DNA from: Telluribacter roseus
Lineage (GTDB): Bacteria > Bacteroidota > Bacteroidia > Cytophagales > Spirosomataceae
Length of the DNA: 64,000 bases
Direction of reading: 5' to 3'
Assembly: GCF_017355915.2 (NCBI RefSeq)
Contig: NZ_JAFEUV020000007.1
Span: forward strand, 248,001 to 312,000
Shown here: positions 25,112 to 34,900 of the stretch, one piece after another
Position numbering within the stretch: the stretch's first letter is position 1
Layout: each line of letters starts with the position of its first letter
Made by a program: the position numbers and the translations under genes
The notes under the pieces: model-generated
Database searches by the model: none
What the model saw: only the letters and a program-made list of their open reading frames with translations
What the model was told of the DNA's origin: nothing

Positions 25112-25830
25112 AGTACCTACATTGGACTCTAGTCACGCTGCTTCTGCTCTCGTTACCCGGCTGGGGACAGCAGGCGCAGATGGCGGATAAAAAGGCGTAC
25201 CTGGCGGATGTAAAAAAGCAACTCAACGCAGTATGGCCTAAGAACCGCACGGTCAATATTGTCTTCCACGGGCACTCGGTTCCGGCGGGGTTCTGGCACG
25301 ACCACGAAGTACATACGCTGGAGTCGTACCCCCATCTGGTGCTGAAAGCGCTTAAGGAGAAGTACCCTTACGCGGTCATCAATACGATCGTAACGGCCAT
25401 TGGTGGCGAGAACTCACAAAAAGGAAATGCCCGGCTGGAAAAAGAAGTACTGGTACACCGCCCGGATGTACTGCTGATCGACTATGCTCTCAATGACCGG
25501 TTTATAGGCTTGGAAAAATCAAAGGAAGCCTGGGAAGATATGATCCGGAAAGCCCTGGCTCAAAACATCAAGGTTATACTGGTCACGCCCTCGCCCGACC
25601 AGCGGGTAGATATACTGGCAGCTGATAACCCACTGGAACAACACACGGAACAGATCAGACAACTGGCAATAAAGTATGGAATAGGGCTGGCTGATCCTTA
25701 CGTGGCATTCAAAAAAATAGCAGCCAGTGGAAAGTTAAAAGAGTACATGTCTCACGTCAATCACCCCAACCAGTCGGGACACGAACTAATTGCCCAAACC
25801 ATTGCCGAGTGGCTGGTGGAGCAGCCATAA
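25108..25830 (+). CDS. SGNH/GDSL-family esterase, secreted
   Basis: A 240-residue secreted SGNH hydrolase that probably removes acetyl or similar ester groups from the glycan. After a signal peptide (1-20, ending GWGQ) the four blocks are visible: block I FHGHSVPAG with Ser57 in place of the usual GDS, block II AIGGENS with Gly and Asn, block III DYALNDRF with Asn-Asp, and block V HVNHPNQSGH with the catalytic His. The GHS variant of block I is seen in some carbohydrate esterases. Its ATG overlaps the stop of the second GH106 gene (ATGA), so it is translationally coupled. It is the last gene of the PUL and ends 7 bp from the convergent GntR gene. Confidence 0.85.
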   Translation: MKYLHWTLVTLLLLSLPGWGQQAQMADKKAYLADVKKQLNAVWPKNRTVNIVFHGHSVPAGFWHDHEVHTLESYPHLVLKALKEKYPYAVINTIVTAIGGENSQKGNARLEKEVLVHRPDVLLIDYALNDRFIGLEKSKEAWEDMIRKALAQNIKVILVTPSPDQRVDILAADNPLEQHTEQIRQLAIKYGIGLADPYVAFKKIAASGKLKEYMSHVNHPNQSGHELIAQTIAEWLVEQP

Positions 25831-25837
25831 GCGGATA

Positions 25838-26602
25838 TCAATCAGGCTTTTGGCCATTGTCCTTGTAGTCAGGGCTCGCAATAATGGCAAATTTATATTT
25901 ATCTCCGCGGTAGAGGGAACGTTCGATCTCGACTACCTTATTTTTTGTACTTACGACGGCACTGTCCAGTATGAACATAGCCGTGGCCTTTTTCAGCTCA
26001 AAATTATTTTCAGACGAGTCGGGTTGAATAATTTCCGTACTCAGCGTCTGCTTTACTTCTTCAATCTTGAGGTGGTAGGTACTCTCGTATACTTTGAAGT
26101 AGGAGATTTCGGTGGGCATCCGGTTGATGTTCGGGCACAGCTTCAGGGATATGTACTTGGTTTCATCCTTGATAATCTCCTCATCGGCATAGCGTAACTG
26201 GTGTATCTTTAGCACCGGCCCATCGATGATAAAATGTTTACCGCCAATCTCCGACGAAATACCATCGGGCAGGATCGTTTTCTCAAGAACCAGATTTCTG
26301 GGCTGAAACCCCTCCGCGATCAGGCTCTCGTGGAAGCCGCGGCGGGTTGCGTAAATAGATCCCAGCGTACGTACCAGGTGATGATCCGGCGTCCGGTTGA
26401 GTACATAGGTACCTTTCCCTTTGATTCGCTTGGCCCAGCCTTTTGATTCAATATCCAGCAGGCTTTTGCGGGCCGTTGTATTGCTTACGTTATAGCTCTT
26501 GATCAACTCATTCTCAGACGGAATCTGATCCCCTGGCTGTAATTCTCCAGATCTTATTTTTTCAATAATGGTATCACTTATTGCTATAAACTTCGGCTTC
26601 AT
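25838..26602 (-). CDS. GntR family regulator with UTRA ligand domain
   Basis: A 254-residue HutC-subfamily GntR regulator. The winged HTH is residues 5-72 (GELQPGDQIPSENELIKSYNVSNTTARKSL, then GKGTYV as the wing). Residues 90-240 form a UTRA domain, which usually binds a sugar, sugar phosphate or amino-acid-derived effector. It is convergent with the PUL, separated by only 7 bp, and is the only regulator in the locus: no SusR, hybrid two-component system or sigma/FecR pair is present. The palindromes at 7541-7552 and 8863-8874 have the GT-N-AC form and are the best candidates for its sites. Repression relieved by a rhamnose-derived effector is the simplest model (inference). Confidence 0.9.
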   Translation of the reverse strand: MKPKFIAISDTIIEKIRSGELQPGDQIPSENELIKSYNVSNTTARKSLLDIESKGWAKRIKGKGTYVLNRTPDHHLVRTLGSIYATRRGFHESLIAEGFQPRNLVLEKTILPDGISSEIGGKHFIIDGPVLKIHQLRYADEEIIKDETKYISLKLCPNINRMPTEISYFKVYESTYHLKIEEVKQTLSTEIIQPDSSENNFELKKATAMFILDSAVVSTKNKVVEIERSLYRGDKYKFAIIASPDYKDNGQKPD

Positions 26603-27156
26603 TGGCTTTTTCTGTTCAGGGAATTCTGCAAAATGGTAGGAGCCAGACTATAAATTGCGGATTCACAAATCGTAAGATATGGTACCGTAACTGGCAAGAC
26701 CAATATCGTAAAAATAGATAATTAGATGTAAATATAAAGCGGAGTTAGTATCAGGCAAGGGGCTGGGCTTTTACCTGGCCAGGTCTTTGGTAGCAGCTAA
26801 TAAAAGCAATGTTTAAATCCTTTTAAACAAAAAAGTAAGTTATATGTTTAGCAGTTGTTGCTTATATAAAAACTCAGAATAATAACATTAGTAACCATTC
26901 ATAAATTAGACCTTACTATATAACAGATTGTACTGGTTGTTATATAGTATCAACTAATTCAAGTTAAATGAGATCATAAGTACAACTGGATGAATCATTC
27001 TTTACGCTGTTTTCTGATTGATGATAAAGTAGATGACAAGGTTAACCCTGGCCTGGTCATCGGATTGGTAGACCTAACCATTCTTTTCGTTAGTGCTCAG
27101 CCTGACCCTATATATTCTCTTCCCGCACTTATTTCTACACAGAAAATCCGGACACA
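26603..27156. other. AT-rich regulatory region between divergent units
   Basis: This 554-bp gap separates the GntR gene (minus) from the TonB receptor gene (plus) and must hold both promoters. I could not place a convincing -33/-7 pair. It contains a 12-bp palindrome ACCTGGCCAGGT at 26773-26784 and a perfect spaced inverted repeat at 26914-26949. No gene was found. Confidence 0.55.
26914..26949. repeat. Perfect 12-bp inverted repeat, 12-nt spacer
   Basis: TACTATATAACA (26914-26925) and TGTTATATAGTA (26938-26949) are exact reverse complements. The AT-rich stem is a poor terminator, so an operator for a dimeric regulator of the downstream TonB-YfiR-kinase operon is more likely. Confidence 0.6.
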
Positions 27157-29097
27157 ATGAATTTCCCTCCTTATGGCTGTCATCGTTTCATAGGAGTACT
27201 ATTTATTTTCTTATTTACAACCAGCCTGTTGTTACCCCGGATGGGGGTCGCGCAGCAGGAGGTCACAGAAATGCCTGAAGATCTTAAAAGGCTCTCCATC
27301 GAAGAGCTTATGGATATTGAGGTGAATCTGGTTTCCAGAACGCCTCAAAAACTTTCAGAAGCAGCCTCCGCGGTACAGGTCATCACGGGTGAAGCTATTC
27401 GGAGGTCCGGTGCTACCAATATTCCCGAGGCGCTCCGGCTTGTCACCAACCTGCAGGTGGCTCAGTACAATGCCAATACCTGGATCATCAGCTCGCGCGG
27501 CTTCAATACTATATTTGCCAATAAGCTCCTGGTCATGATCGATGGGCGCACCGTGTATACTCCTTTTTTCGGAGGGGTACTCTGGGAGCTTCAGAATGTA
27601 CTGCTGGAAGATGTCGAGCGCATTGAAGTAGTAAGTGGCCCGGGAGGAACGCTATGGGGAGCTAATGCGGTCAACGGAGTAATCAATATAGTGACGAAAT
27701 CTTCGGCCCAGACCCAAAGAACTTACGCTGCCGCTTCGGTAGGTACCTTTGTGCGGGATAGGCTGGCGGCTCGTTACGGAGGCCGTATAGGCAAGAACCT
27801 AACCTACCGGGTATACGGACAGCACATGGACCGCAACCCAACCCTCATGCCGGATGGCAGCGACAGCCAGGATGCCTGGCGGATTACGCAGGGGGGCTTC
27901 CGGGCCGACTGGACTCCCACTGCTGCGGATGTGCTTACCTTCCAGGGCGACTTGTACGGAGGAATCAGAAAGACAGCGGGTGGTAACTCAGGATTGAACG
28001 GAGAAAATGTACTCGGGCGCTGGAAGCATACCCTCTCGAACCGATCAGACCTGAGCCTGCAGCTGTACTATGACCGCTACTTCCGGAGTGATGTCCCTTC
28101 CGGCGGATCCGATGAAATGAAGACCTACGATGTTGACTTTCAGCACAGGTTTGCCGTTAAAGAGCGCCATCAGGTACTGTGGGGCGCCGGATACCGGTTA
28201 TCCAGTGACGACGCTCATTTCCAGTCAGATGCCATAGGTATCATACCGCGTTTCAGGAAGCTGCCTTTATACACCGCCTTTCTGCAGGACGAAATACAGG
28301 TGGGCGAACGCATCAGGCTAATCGTCGGTACCAAGTTTCTGCACAATGTATATTCGGGTTTTGAGATTCAGCCCAGTGTACGTATGGCCTGGACCCGTGA
28401 AGGTACTACGGTATGGAGTGCTGTTTCAAGAGCCGTCCGAACCCCAACTCGCCTGGATGTAGATTATTTCCTTCCGGCCTATCCGGTTCCGGCTGACAAA
28501 CCCAGTGTAGCGGGCGGTCCTGACTTTGTGTCTGAAAAGCTGGTAGCTTATGAGCTGGGGTACCGGCTGCAGCCTACGCCTTACTCGTCGCTCTCACTGG
28601 CTGGCTTCTATAACGTTTACCGTGATGTGTACAGCGTAGAGGCCCTGCCGAACACGCTTACCTACCAGATCCAGAACGGCTCAGAAGGGGAATCATGGGG
28701 AGTAGAGTTTGCCGGAAACTACCAGGTGTTGCCCCAGTGGCGGCTGCGTTCGGGATATACCTACTTTATGAAAGACCTGCGCGCCAAACCAGGCCGTAAC
28801 TTTGATCCGTCCTACCTGGGTAATGACGCGCGCCATCAGGTACTTTTGCATTCAATACTGGATCTTTACCGGAACTGGCAGCTGGATGTCAAGGGCCGCT
28901 ACCTGGACCAGTTGCCCCAGACGTTCGCCACCATTCGGGTACCGGCTTACTTCACCATGGATGCTCGCCTGGCGTATACCCTGGGGCCCGTGGAGCTATC
29001 TATAGTTGGACAAAATCTGTGGAAGAAGCAACATGCTGAATTTGGACCGCTCCTTATCCCACGAAGTGTTTACGTTAAACTAGTTGGTCGGTTTTGA
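27157..29097 (+). CDS. TonB-dependent receptor of a YfiR/kinase operon
   Basis: A 646-residue outer-membrane receptor. The signal peptide ends about residue 32. The mature N-terminus has LKRLSIEELMDIEVNLVSRTPQKLSEAASAV split over two halves, a short segment typical of receptors found next to DUF4154 genes, followed by the plug (VITGEAIRRSGATNIPEALRL, RGFNTIFANKLLVMIDGR, VERIEVVSGPGGTLWGANAVNGVINIVTK) and a 22-strand barrel ending PRSVYVKLVGRF. There is no carboxypeptidase-like domain and no SusD partner, so this is a classical TonB receptor for a small ligand rather than a SusC. It overlaps the YfiR gene by 4 bp and leads a three-gene operon. Confidence 0.93.
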   Translation: MNFPPYGCHRFIGVLFIFLFTTSLLLPRMGVAQQEVTEMPEDLKRLSIEELMDIEVNLVSRTPQKLSEAASAVQVITGEAIRRSGATNIPEALRLVTNLQVAQYNANTWIISSRGFNTIFANKLLVMIDGRTVYTPFFGGVLWELQNVLLEDVERIEVVSGPGGTLWGANAVNGVINIVTKSSAQTQRTYAAASVGTFVRDRLAARYGGRIGKNLTYRVYGQHMDRNPTLMPDGSDSQDAWRITQGGFRADWTPTAADVLTFQGDLYGGIRKTAGGNSGLNGENVLGRWKHTLSNRSDLSLQLYYDRYFRSDVPSGGSDEMKTYDVDFQHRFAVKERHQVLWGAGYRLSSDDAHFQSDAIGIIPRFRKLPLYTAFLQDEIQVGERIRLIVGTKFLHNVYSGFEIQPSVRMAWTREGTTVWSAVSRAVRTPTRLDVDYFLPAYPVPADKPSVAGGPDFVSEKLVAYELGYRLQPTPYSSLSLAGFYNVYRDVYSVEALPNTLTYQIQNGSEGESWGVEFAGNYQVLPQWRLRSGYTYFMKDLRAKPGRNFDPSYLGNDARHQVLLHSILDLYRNWQLDVKGRYLDQLPQTFATIRVPAYFTMDARLAYTLGPVELSIVGQNLWKKQHAEFGPLLIPRSVYVKLVGRF

Positions 29098-29672
29098 AAA
29101 CAACGTATCTACCTGCACTTGTAAGGCAATCTATCCGTAACGGGTTGGTGGTGGTACTTGGTATCTTTCTTGGCGTATTCATACCTAACCGGCTGCCGGC
29201 ACAATCAACTCCTTCCCTTGAGTATAAGGTAAAAGCCGTTTTTTTATATAACTTTACTCAATTCGTAATGTGGCCCGAAAGCTCCTTCGCAACGGATGAC
29301 GCTCCTTTTGTAATTGGGGTGCTGGGCGAAAATCCCTTTGGTACCTACCTGAAAGAAACGGTGTCGGGTGAAAAAAAAGAAAACCATCCGATTACGGTTC
29401 AGTACTATAAAGATGTGAAGGATATCAAGCCATGTCATATTCTTTATGTACCATCCGGACAGGAACAGCCACTCCAGGAGGTACTGACTGCGGTGCAGAA
29501 AAGAGCCGTACTGACGGTTGGTGATGCCCCTGATTTTATTACGAAGGGGGGTATAATCCGGTTTTATACACTGAGCGGCAAGATCAGGTTACAGATCCAG
29601 CCGGAAACGGCCAAGGCCGCCGGACTTACCATCAGTTCCAAGTTACTGCGCCTGGCTGAACTAGTTCAATAA
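29094..29672 (+). CDS. YfiR family (DUF4154) periplasmic protein
   Basis: A 192-residue secreted protein. The start is a TTG inside the overlap TTGA with the stop of the receptor gene. The N-terminus is a signal sequence (about residues 1-37, ending LPAQS). The DUF4154 domain shows YKVKAVFLYNFTQFVMWP, PFVIGVLGENPFG, CHILYVPSGQ, LTVGDAPDFITKGGIIRFY and a C-terminal ITISSKLLRLA-like end. In Pseudomonas, YfiR is a periplasmic repressor of the inner-membrane diguanylate cyclase YfiN. Here the following gene encodes a histidine kinase with a similar periplasmic domain, so this protein may gate the kinase (inference). It lies 10 bp before that gene. Confidence 0.88.
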   Translation: MKTTYLPALVRQSIRNGLVVVLGIFLGVFIPNRLPAQSTPSLEYKVKAVFLYNFTQFVMWPESSFATDDAPFVIGVLGENPFGTYLKETVSGEKKENHPITVQYYKDVKDIKPCHILYVPSGQEQPLQEVLTAVQKRAVLTVGDAPDFITKGGIIRFYTLSGKIRLQIQPETAKAAGLTISSKLLRLAELVQ

Positions 29673-29682
29673 TCTCTCTTCT

Positions 29683-31590
29683 ATGAAACTGAATAATATA
29701 CCCATACAAGAGAAATTGATGCGGGTCATGCTACTGACCAGCGGAGCCGTTCTGCTTCTGACCTATGCCTGTTATTTTATCTATGAGCTTGTTACATTTC
29801 GTCAGGTTACCCAGGCCCAGCTATCAACGATCGCCAAGATAGTAGCTACCAACAGTACCGCCGCCCTGGCTTTTGATGATCCCAGGGAGGGGACTGAAAT
29901 CCTGCAGGCCCTGCAGGCTGAGAGGTACATCGTAGTGGCCGGACTGTATGATGATGAGGGGCACCTTTTTTCGAGGTACCCCGATACTCTTGCGGCTCCT
30001 GCATTTCCAGATACGCCTACTGATAATGGGTATGTATTTACTGCGTCTCATCTGGAAGGCTTTGAGCCCGTCATTCAGGGCAACAAACGCCTGGGTACGT
30101 TATATGTAAAACTATCCATGGATGCCATGTACCAGCGGCTTCAGCTTTATGGCCTCATTGCCTTTGGTATGGTCGGTATTTCATTCCTGCTCGCGTATAG
30201 CTTATCCCGTACATTACAGAAAGTAATCTCGGGACCCATCCTTTCGCTGGCCGAAACAGCCCGGGTCGTTTCACAGGAGTTTGACTACTCCGTAAGGGCC
30301 CAAAAATCAGGGAACGATGAGCTGGGACTGCTCACGGATGCCTTCAATAACATGCTGACGCGGATTGAAGAACAGAACCATGAAATCAGACAGTTTAACC
30401 ATAGCCTCGAGCAGAAGGTACGCGAACGAACCCTTGAACTGGAACTGGCCAATCAGGAACTGAAGAAGAAAAACGAATTTGTAGAGACGATCATTGATTC
30501 GTCGGTGCATGTCATAGCTGTACTGGACCGGGATCTGCGATATACGACCATTAATCGGAAGTTTGAGCAGATATATAAGGTAAACCGGGAAGATATACTT
30601 GGGAAATGCTATACCGACCTTTTTCCGCAAACGGTCGGCTCTTCCATTCACCGGGATGTTTTGCTGGCGTTGCAGGGCCAGACATCACACAGCACCGTCA
30701 CGCAGTCGGCCATAATACCCGGGTATTTCGAAACCTACTGTGTACCCCTGAAAGAAGGGGAGGAAGTGTATGGTGCCCTGCTGGTCGGTCATGATATTAC
30801 CAGTATCATGGAAGCCAATGAGAAGCTGAAAGTAGCCAACGAAGAACTGGTAAAATCAAACATTGATCTCGAGCAGTTTGCCTACGTGGCATCCCATGAC
30901 CTGCAGGAGCCTCTGCGCAAAATCCAGGTATTTACGGATTTGATACGGAGCAGGCGGCATGATGAGGAACAGACTGCGGTGTATCTGGACAAGGTACATT
31001 CGGCAGCCGAGCGAATGACATTCCTCATTCGGGATCTGCTGAGCTACTCCCGACTGTCACGTTCTGAAGAAGGCTTTATGGAAACGGATCTGAATGCGAC
31101 GATCGAAACGGTGAAATCAGATTTTGAAATGCTGATTCAGCAGAAAGCAGCTACCATCATCTATAAAGATCTTCCGGTGGTGAAAGGTATCCCGCACCAG
31201 TTGGGTCAGCTCTTCTCCAACCTGATCAGTAATGCCATCAAGTTCAGCCAGGAAAACCCGGAGATCCGGATCACGGCCAATCAGCTACCTCCCGGATCAA
31301 ACACCCAGTACGGCCCCCTACCGGCAGAGCACCCTTACTGGGCCATACAGGTTTCGGACAACGGCATTGGATTTGATCCCCGATACAGCCAGAAAATATT
31401 CACCATCTTCCAGCGGCTCAATGACCAGAAAAAATACTCCGGCACGGGTATTGGATTAGCCATATGCCGGAAAATCGTCGAAAATCATCAGGGTACCATT
31501 GTGGCCCAAAGTACCCCCGGACAAGGAGCTACTTTTACGGTGTTACTGCCTGTGCATTCCGAAGCCATCACTACCGAGGCTACTATATAG
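29683..31590 (+). CDS. Sensor histidine kinase (CHASE8-like, HAMP, PAS)
   Basis: A 635-residue inner-membrane sensor kinase. TM1 is about residues 15-37 and TM2 about 154-173. The periplasmic part between them (ATNSTAALAFDDPREGTEIL, then GLYDDEGHLF) has the CHASE8-like pattern seen in YfiN-type proteins. A HAMP domain (about 175-230), a coiled coil, a PAS domain (265-375), HisKA with His405 in FAYVASHDLQEPLRKI, and HATPase_c with the N box NLISNAIKFS, DNGIGFD and GTGIGLAICRKIV follow. There is no receiver domain and no response regulator next to it, so its partner must be elsewhere. It is co-transcribed with the YfiR and TonB receptor genes. Confidence 0.92.
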   Translation: MKLNNIPIQEKLMRVMLLTSGAVLLLTYACYFIYELVTFRQVTQAQLSTIAKIVATNSTAALAFDDPREGTEILQALQAERYIVVAGLYDDEGHLFSRYPDTLAAPAFPDTPTDNGYVFTASHLEGFEPVIQGNKRLGTLYVKLSMDAMYQRLQLYGLIAFGMVGISFLLAYSLSRTLQKVISGPILSLAETARVVSQEFDYSVRAQKSGNDELGLLTDAFNNMLTRIEEQNHEIRQFNHSLEQKVRERTLELELANQELKKKNEFVETIIDSSVHVIAVLDRDLRYTTINRKFEQIYKVNREDILGKCYTDLFPQTVGSSIHRDVLLALQGQTSHSTVTQSAIIPGYFETYCVPLKEGEEVYGALLVGHDITSIMEANEKLKVANEELVKSNIDLEQFAYVASHDLQEPLRKIQVFTDLIRSRRHDEEQTAVYLDKVHSAAERMTFLIRDLLSYSRLSRSEEGFMETDLNATIETVKSDFEMLIQQKAATIIYKDLPVVKGIPHQLGQLFSNLISNAIKFSQENPEIRITANQLPPGSNTQYGPLPAEHPYWAIQVSDNGIGFDPRYSQKIFTIFQRLNDQKKYSGTGIGLAICRKIVENHQGTIVAQSTPGQGATFTVLLPVHSEAITTEATI

Positions 31591-31999
31591 CAGCGGCCTG
31601 ACTAAACTCTGGTATTGACCCTGTCGCAAACGGAAGAAGTATGGGTTTAACTCCATCACCCGGGGCATTTGCCCATAAACCAGGGTACTAATCTTGCTGT
31701 CAGTACTAATTTCAAATAGTACTATCAGAAGTTGCCTCACTTTCAAAGCCTTATCCAATCATACGTATCATACCATTCGTTCAAAGCTCACAAAGCTTCA
31801 TTCTCCAGCAATTCATCGGGTCATTTTACTCTTAAAGATTTTATTACCATTCCTCCAAACAGGTAATAAATCCTTAATTCCTGCTTAACATCTACTTGTA
31901 ACTACACGACTACTTTTGTGGCCTATTCCCTTTACTGATGCAGCTACCAGGACATTACAGGTCTTTGTAGCCTTCTTCTTATTTAACTGTCACAATTGT
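31591..31999. other. Leader region of second SusC operon
   Basis: A 409-bp gap. A weak stem-loop at 31644-31681 (GGTTTA/TAAACC around GGGC/GCCC) may end the kinase transcript. A -7-like TACTTTTG at 31911-31918 matches TAnnTTTG, but no well-spaced -33 TTG is visible. The frame upstream of 32000 is open from a TTG at 31916 but overlaps that element and is unlikely to be translated. Confidence 0.5.
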
Positions 32000-34900
32000 A
32001 TGAAAACAAGTTTACTGGGTACTCTTGCGCTGCCGTTGAGTTTGTTCCTGACGATGCCGGTATCCGCAGAAAGACGTATCACCGGCGAACAGGTTACCGA
32101 TCGCGCAGGTAATCAAAAGGTGATTGATGAGCGTCACAAGCTAGCACGCTTAACTACCCTCAAAGAGGTATCTCCGCAGGCGTTCAGAGTAAAAGGTACG
32201 GTAGTCGCCTCTGATGGACAGGGAGCACTGCCGGGAGTAAGCGTGGTAGTCAAAGGTACCTCGCAGGGTACCACGACCGACGGAAGCGGCAACTACGAAC
32301 TCACTGTACCGGGAGAAGAGTCCGTGCTGGTGTTTAGCTTCGTGGGCTACACGCCGCAGGAAGTACCGGTAGGTAATCGCCGGGTGCTGGATGTAACCCT
32401 GGCGGCTGACAACAAGGTCCTGGAAGAGCTGGTCGTAGTAGGATACGGTACCCAGAAGCGGGTAAACCTCACCGGAGCCGTTAGCCAGATCCAGGCCCGT
32501 GACCTGCAGGACCGGCCCCTCAACAACTTGTCCCAGATCCTTCAGGGAATGGTCCCCAACCTGAACATCACCTTCAGCACCGGACAGCCCGGCCAGGGGG
32601 GTAGCCTGAACGTAAGGGGGGAAACCTCTATCAACGGGGGAGGCCCACTGGTCCTGATCGATGGAGTACCCGGAGATATCAACCGGATCAATCCCAATGA
32701 CGTGGAGTCGGTATCGGTCCTGAAGGATGCGGCAGCCTCGGCCATCTACGGGGCACGGGGAGCGTTTGGGGTAATCCTGGTCACTACCAAAACCGCTAAG
32801 AGTGGCAAGACCAGCATATCCTACGGCAACAATTTTGGCTGGTCTACTCCGACGGTAAGTACCCGGTTCATGACCAACGGGTACGAGCACACGATGCTCA
32901 ACGATGAAGCCTTCAGACGGGCCACCGGTAATACCTACACCCGGTATTCGGATGAAGATTATAAAGAGCTGGAAGCGCGCCGGTATGACAAGACCGAGCA
33001 TCCTGACCGGCCCTGGACGGTAGTCAAAAACGTGAATGGCCGGGAGATTTATAACTACTACGGCAATTACGACTGGTGGAATACGCTCTTTAACATGACT
33101 CAGCCTACGAGTCAGCATAACCTGAGTCTTTCGGGAGGTACCGACAAAATCAACTACTACCTGTCGGGCCTGGCCTTTCAGAAAGACGGGATCATGCGCC
33201 TCAATACGGACAAGTTTACTTCCTATACACTTCGTAGCAAGATCAACGCACAACTGACGCCCTGGCTCAAAGTAAGTAACAACACCCAGTACTTTGACTC
33301 CCAATATACGTACCCGGGTCGGGAGGGTGGTGCCAATGCCAACTTCGTAGCCATTACGGTACACGCCATGCCGGCCTATGCTCCCCGTAACCCCGATGGT
33401 ACCGCTACCTATAACACCCTGAAGAACAACTATTCCATAGGGGACGGTCTGTTTGCCAACCTGCTGAATGGGGTAGCGGGTGGTGCAAATAAAGTCCATG
33501 AATTAACTACTATCAACTCGGTTACCATAGACTTCACAAAAAACTGGAACCTGGTAGCCAATCACTCCTACTCGTTCTACATAGCTGATAACTGGTACCG
33601 TTCCGCGGTGGCCAGGTACTCTATTCAACCCGGTGTGCTGATTCCGGTTCCTAACTACAATTCGGATCAGTACAGCAAAACCATGACGTTTGATCCGATG
33701 AACGTGACAAACGTTTTCACCTCTTTCAACCAGACGTTCGGTAAACATTTCGTGGGAGCTACGGCCGGTCTGAACTACGAATCCAAAAAACACCATCGCC
33801 TGTACGGTGCCCGTAGAAACCTGCTTTCCGAGAGCCTCAATGATATGAACCTGGGTACCGGTGAGCAGCTCTCTGGGGGCGGATCGTACCAGTATGCCTT
33901 GTTTGGTGCCTTCTTCCGTATGAACTACGACTACAGTGGTAAGTACCTCCTTGAAGTCAATGGTCGCTACGACGGTACATCCCGTTTTGGCGCCGGCAGT
34001 CGCTATGGCTTCTTCCCTTCGGTATCAGCCGGATGGAGAATCAGCGAAGAGTCGTTCTTTGAGCCCGCTCGTAGGGTAGTGAATAACCTGAAGGTGAGAG
34101 GCTCCTACGGTACACTGGGTAATCAGCTGCCTTCCAATACCAACTCTGCCAGCTTCTACCCTTATATTTCTATCATGCCCACGTCACAGTCAGGATGGCT
34201 GGACAACGGACAAAAGCTTTTCCAGGTGAATACACCCAATCCTATTTCACCCAATCTGACCTGGGAAAAAGCCACTACCTCCAACATAGGTCTGGATGCG
34301 GATGTCCTGAACAACCGTCTGAACTTTACGTTTGATGCCTATATCCGGAATACCACGGATATGCTCATACCAGGCAAAGTAATTCCTGCCGTATATGGAG
34401 CATCGGTACCCACCGAGAACGCCGGAGACCTGCAGACCAAAGGCTTTGAACTGGCTATATCGTGGAGAGATAAGCTGAACGTAGCCGGTAAGCCGCTTTC
34501 GTACAATGCATCTTTCATTCTCTCCGATTCCAAGTCTACCATCACTAAGTACGATAACCCGAACAAGATCTTATCGAACCGCTACGTAGGACAGACCATT
34601 GGTGAGATCTGGGGGTATTCCATCGACGGAATGTTCCAAACCAACGAAGAGGCTCAGGCTTACGAAGTAGACCAGACCATCGTGAACCGTCAGCGCCTCA
34701 ATGCTCCCGGCGAATGGAGCAAGCTGCAGGCGGGTGATCTCAAATTTATTGACCTGGATGGTAACGGCAAGATCGACCAGGGGGCCAATACATTGGAAGA
34801 CCACGGTGACCTGAAGATCATAGGGAACAGCCGGGCCCGCTACCGGTACGGGATGAACCTCGGTGCCAGCTGGAATGGCATAGACCTATCGGTACTGGCC

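Noticed and set aside
26773-26784. ACCTGGCCAGGT palindrome as an operator
   Set aside because: A single 12-bp palindrome without a second copy or a placed promoter; chance cannot be excluded.
32150-33499. A 449-residue open frame antisense to the second SusC gene
   Set aside because: It lies wholly opposite a clear SusC coding region and shows no domain or composition typical of a protein; its openness follows from codon bias of the sense gene.
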